DNA of 8,283 nt, taken from JBGTLW01 sp041743835 (GTDB lineage Bacteria > Planctomycetota > Phycisphaerae > Phycisphaerales > Phycisphaeraceae). Positions 6,204 through 8,283 of this stretch are shown one piece after another; position 1 is the first letter of the stretch, and each line of letters begins with the position of its first letter. The notes beneath the pieces were generated by a model that worked only from the letters and a program-made list of their open reading frames with translations, was not told the DNA's origin and did no database searches. The position numbers were made by a program, and so were the translations under genes. The stretch covers positions 1-8,283 of the forward strand of contig JBGTLW010000019.1 of assembly GCA_041743835.1 (NCBI GenBank), read 5' to 3'.

Positions 6204-7280
6204 ATGAGCAGCCCATCTGTCATGTTGCCCGTGGAGCCCCGGCCGGGGACGCCGTTGTATATGGTTGCGCGGGATGTGATCCGGCGTGCGATCCACACGG
6301 GTCACTTCCGGCCCGGCGAGCAACTGCCCAGCACCGCGTCACTGTCCAGCCAGTTGTCGGTGTCGTTGGTGACGATGCACCGCGCCTTGCGGGAATTGGA
6401 GGGTCTGGGGCTGATCGACCGCAAGCAGGGACGGGGCACGTTTGTCGCCGACGGCACCTCGCCCCCTTCGCGGAAGCTGCGTCTTGGGCTGGCGATCCAG
6501 GCTGGGGCATCCTTGGCCGACTATTACCACGGGCAGATCATCGAGGGGATGAACCAGGCCGCCCGCGAGGCGCACGCCGAGCTGGTGATCGTGCAGTATG
6601 CGGAGCGTGTCCCGCAGGGTTGTGGGGGGCACCTGCTGCTCAACCCAATCGGGTCTCAGGCCGCGTTGTACGAATCCAGCCGACCCGCCGGCCAGCCCAT
6701 GCTGGTGGTCGGTGCGCGGCACGATCATGTGCCGTGGATCGACGTGGATAACTTCGATCTGATCCGGCGGGCTGTCGAGCATGTCTATTCGTTGGGTCAT
6801 CGGCGGGTGGGCTATGTGGGTGGCGCGCCGGAGTTGAGCAACAGCCGGGACCGTTACGCGGGCTTCCGCGAGACGTGTCGGCAACTGGGACTGGCGGATT
6901 TTGAGCGCGATGTTTTGACGGCAGAGGATTGGCGTCTGGCTGAGGGCGACAAGCTGCGTGTGGCGGAATTGATTGGCCGGGGGGACGCGCCCACCGCCTT
7001 GATCGTGGGGGGCTATTACCTGGCGCTCGATGTGTATCAGGTCGCTGCTGCGCGTGGCCTTTCGATCCCGCGGGACCTGACGGTGGTGGGTGTGGACGAC
7101 CCGCCCAGCGCCCAGCACATCTGGCCGCCGCTGACCACGATGCGCCAGCCGCTGGCACAGCTTGGTTATGCTGCGGTGTCCGGGCTTCTCGGCGTGGTCC
7201 ATGGCCCGGAAGCCGGGCTCCAGAACCAGGTGCTCCCGGGGGAACTGGTGGTGCGTGAATCTTCGATTGCAGTAGCCTGA
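6204..7280 (+). CDS. GntR-type HTH / LacI-type sensor transcriptional regulator (AraR-like architecture)
   Basis: DNA-binding regulator of 358 residues. The N-terminal winged helix (17-84) is of the GntR type: PLYMVARDVIRRAIHTGHFR, then PGEQLPSTASLSSQLSVSLVT as the recognition region, and the wing GRGTFVA (76-82). The rest (about 91-358) is a periplasmic-binding-protein-like sensor of the LacI/GalR family, with LRLGLAIQ, IIEGMNQAAREAHAELVI, VDNFDLIRRAVEHVYSLGHRRVGYVGG (181-207), RYAGFRETCRQLGL and GLSIPRDLTVVGVDD (285-299). Bacillus AraR has the same layout and is a sugar-responsive repressor. The ligand here is not readable; the fucosidase upstream suggests fucose or a fucosylated oligosaccharide, but that is a guess. 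Start ATG 6204 is used; ATG 6222 is possible, and neither has a strong ribosome site. Shared palindromes suggest it controls itself and the secreted protein gene downstream. Confidence 0.9.
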   Translation: MSSPSVMLPVEPRPGTPLYMVARDVIRRAIHTGHFRPGEQLPSTASLSSQLSVSLVTMHRALRELEGLGLIDRKQGRGTFVADGTSPPSRKLRLGLAIQAGASLADYYHGQIIEGMNQAAREAHAELVIVQYAERVPQGCGGHLLLNPIGSQAALYESSRPAGQPMLVVGARHDHVPWIDVDNFDLIRRAVEHVYSLGHRRVGYVGGAPELSNSRDRYAGFRETCRQLGLADFERDVLTAEDWRLAEGDKLRVAELIGRGDAPTALIVGGYYLALDVYQVAAARGLSIPRDLTVVGVDDPPSAQHIWPPLTTMRQPLAQLGYAAVSGLLGVVHGPEAGLQNQVLPGELVVRESSIAVA

Positions 7281-7340
7281 CCTATCACCGCACGATTCCG
7301 GTCCTCAAGCCCGCGGGCCAATCTTTCACAAGATGAAGCA

Positions 7341-7365
7341 CGATTCTCGCTGAATCGCCAATTTT
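7341..7365 (+). terminator. Weak terminator-like hairpin after the regulator gene
   Basis: CGATTC (7341-7346) and GAATCG (7352-7357) pair perfectly around a five-base loop, followed by CCAATTTT. The stem is short and half AT, and it sits about 60 bases past the stop and only a few bases before the next promoter, so it may be an operator half-site pair instead. Confidence 0.3.
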
Positions 7366-7369
7366 CTGC

Positions 7370-7397
7370 TTGACATCGCTCGTTCGAGTTGTATCTT
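7370..7397 (+). promoter_or_regulatory. Sigma-70-type promoter of the secreted protein gene
   Basis: A consensus -35, TTGACA (7370-7375), is followed after 16 bases by TATCTT (7392-7397); neighbouring registers in the same AT-rich stretch would serve too. This is the strongest promoter in the window. The -10 overlaps the palindromic operator, so a bound protein would block polymerase. The 5' leader would be about 80 bases. Confidence 0.65.
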
Positions 7398-7405
7398 ATA
7401 TAAGA
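7394..7405 (+). promoter_or_regulatory. Operator-like perfect palindrome TCTTATATAAGA (copy B)
   Basis: Perfect 12-base palindrome lying over the -10 region of the secreted protein promoter. It matches copy A at 6161-6172 in 11 of 12 bases, the difference being a central transition. It is AT-rich in an otherwise GC-rich region. It is the likely repressor site of the adjacent GntR/LacI protein (inference). Confidence 0.6.
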
Positions 7406-7426
7406 CTTTGGGCCAGAATCTTGCAG

Positions 7427-7439
7427 GCCAACGGTTGGC
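7427..7439 (+). promoter_or_regulatory. Hyphenated palindrome in the 5' leader of the secreted protein gene
   Basis: GCCAAC-G-GTTGGC, perfect six-base arms around one base, between the promoter and the ribosome site. The odd centre does not match the usual LacI-family operator with a central CG pair. It could be a second operator or part of an mRNA hairpin. Confidence 0.35.
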
Positions 7440-7485
7440 TGGCGTGCCCTTAGCTGGATCGATCTCTCCCACTCAAGGAGGCTAC

Positions 7486-8283
7486 ATGCCGCATCTCTTT
7501 CAAAGCACCCGTCGTTATCTTCACGGACTTGGCCTCGGTGTGGTGGTCGCGGCCGCCATGGGCTCTGGCGGCTCCGCGTCCGCGGCATTGCTGGCGCATG
7601 ACCCATTCCTGATGGGTGGCAACCTCGCCTTGGGGCAGTACACGGATGGCCAGGACATCCGGAGCAAAAACACCGTCGTCACCGGTTTCGCTGCCACCGG
7701 CTATGCCGGCACGACCGCAAACTTTCAGGGCAGCAACACCGCCCTCGCCACCGCAGCGGCGATCGATGAGGCGGGCGGCAGCATGAAATGGCTCGGCGTC
7801 ACCAGCACAACCCCCTTCGACCGAAACGTCACACGCCAACTCCCAAGCGCAGTCGCCGCCACCAGCTCCAACCAGTGGTGGTTCAGCTCCATTGTCAGTC
7901 GGACGGCGATAGGCTGGAGCATCGCTGGTCAGACCTACGTCGTCGGCGGCGTCACCGGGGCGGATGGCAACGGCTTGCAAATCGGCTTTGACAACACCGC
8001 ACAGGACGCCAACCCCGACCTGGTGCTCCGGCTTAACGGCGTCAATACCGTGCTGGCCGCCAACATCGCCGCAAACAGCAGCCAGTATGTCGTCATCGGC
8101 CTCCAGGTGAACACCTCCGGCGACGACCTCATCAGCGTGTGGATCAACCCCGCATCGCTCACCGCAGCGACCCCCGCAGACCTGACCATCTCCACACTCA
8201 ACATCACCGACTCGCTCACCCCCTTCACGCAGAGCAAGTACCAGTCGCCCGGCATCTCTGGCGAGGTATTCTTCGACGAGTTC
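7486..8283 (+). CDS. Secreted beta-rich protein, probable PEP-CTERM-type surface protein (partial, C-terminus off window)
   Basis: 266 residues are visible, open to the window end. A strong ribosome site, AAGGAGG (7475-7481), lies just before ATG 7486. A Sec signal peptide is evident: basic RRYLHG, hydrophobic LGLGVVVAAAMGSGG, and ASA-A cleavage after about residue 33. The mature part is Thr/Asn/Ser/Gly/Ala-rich with alternating beta strands (WWFSSIVSRTAIGWSIAGQTYVVGG, YVVIGLQVNTSGDDLISVWINP) and ends in GEVFFDEF. This resembles concanavalin/LamG-like jelly-roll domains of planctomycete proteins that close with DEIRLGTSxxDV and a PEP-CTERM anchor; the diagnostic C-terminus is outside, so the anchor is unproven. 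Export to the cell surface or outside is likely. It follows the regulator on the same strand but has its own operator-bearing promoter. Substrate or role is unknown. Confidence 0.8.
   Translation, partial: MPHLFQSTRRYLHGLGLGVVVAAAMGSGGSASAALLAHDPFLMGGNLALGQYTDGQDIRSKNTVVTGFAATGYAGTTANFQGSNTALATAAAIDEAGGSMKWLGVTSTTPFDRNVTRQLPSAVAATSSNQWWFSSIVSRTAIGWSIAGQTYVVGGVTGADGNGLQIGFDNTAQDANPDLVLRLNGVNTVLAANIAANSSQYVVIGLQVNTSGDDLISVWINPASLTAATPADLTISTLNITDSLTPFTQSKYQSPGISGEVFFDEF

Noticed and set aside
6339..7202. Minus-strand frame of 287 residues opposite the regulator
   Set aside because: Shadow of the GntR/LacI gene; composition is His, Gln and Arg-rich without domain features.
7309..7318. GCCCGCGGGC palindrome after the regulator gene as a terminator
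   Set aside because: A 10-base palindrome without a loop cannot form a terminator stem, and no T-tract follows.
7290..7346. Direct repeat GCACGATTC at 7290-7298 and 7338-7346
   Set aside because: Nine bases 48 apart with no positional logic relative to the promoter; chance is sufficient.

Overview
The window looks like chromosomal DNA of a planctomycete, most likely class Phycisphaerae. This rests on the mix of genes: a short NRSAS-type small protein, a cytoplasmic GH29 fucosidase beside a GntR/LacI hybrid regulator, and a secreted beta-rich protein of the kind often found with PEP-CTERM anchors. It also rests on high GC by eye and on a long palindromic repeat in one intergenic gap. The assignment is inferred from gene content; no search was run.

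Layout. On the left, 1-1052 (minus) is the N-terminal and central part of MurE, a peptidoglycan precursor ligase that runs off the window. Divergent from it, 1260-2438 (plus) encodes a three-part signalling protein: PilZ domain, CheY-like receiver, and a C-terminal HPt-like domain whose phospho-accepting histidine is replaced by glutamine. Convergent to that lies a 67-residue conserved-looking small protein (2573-2776, minus) with its own intrinsic terminator. Upstream of it on the same strand is a 468-residue lipoprotein (2960-4366, minus) with a lipobox, a long helical middle, hendecad repeats and a C-terminal membrane helix; it could span the envelope.

The 360-base gap 4367-4726 has no credible gene. 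It holds an imperfect inverted repeat of about 138 bases (4488-4625) and, just after it, a -10-like element for the next gene.

The right half is a plus-strand carbohydrate-type block: GH29 alpha-L-fucosidase (4727-6019), a GntR-HTH/LacI-sensor regulator (6204-7280) and a secreted protein truncated by the window end (7486-8283). The fucosidase stop codon is followed at once by a compact G-quadruplex motif. The promoters of the regulator and of the secreted protein each carry a near-identical 12-base palindrome (TCTTATAyAAGA) touching or overlapping the -10 region, which suggests an autoregulated local regulon. A weaker match lies upstream of the fucosidase. The simplest reading is that a sugar ligand releases the regulator and so induces a cell-surface protein, and perhaps the fucosidase.

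No RNA genes, insertion sequences or CRISPR arrays were seen. Two real genes, murE and the secreted protein, are cut by the window edges.
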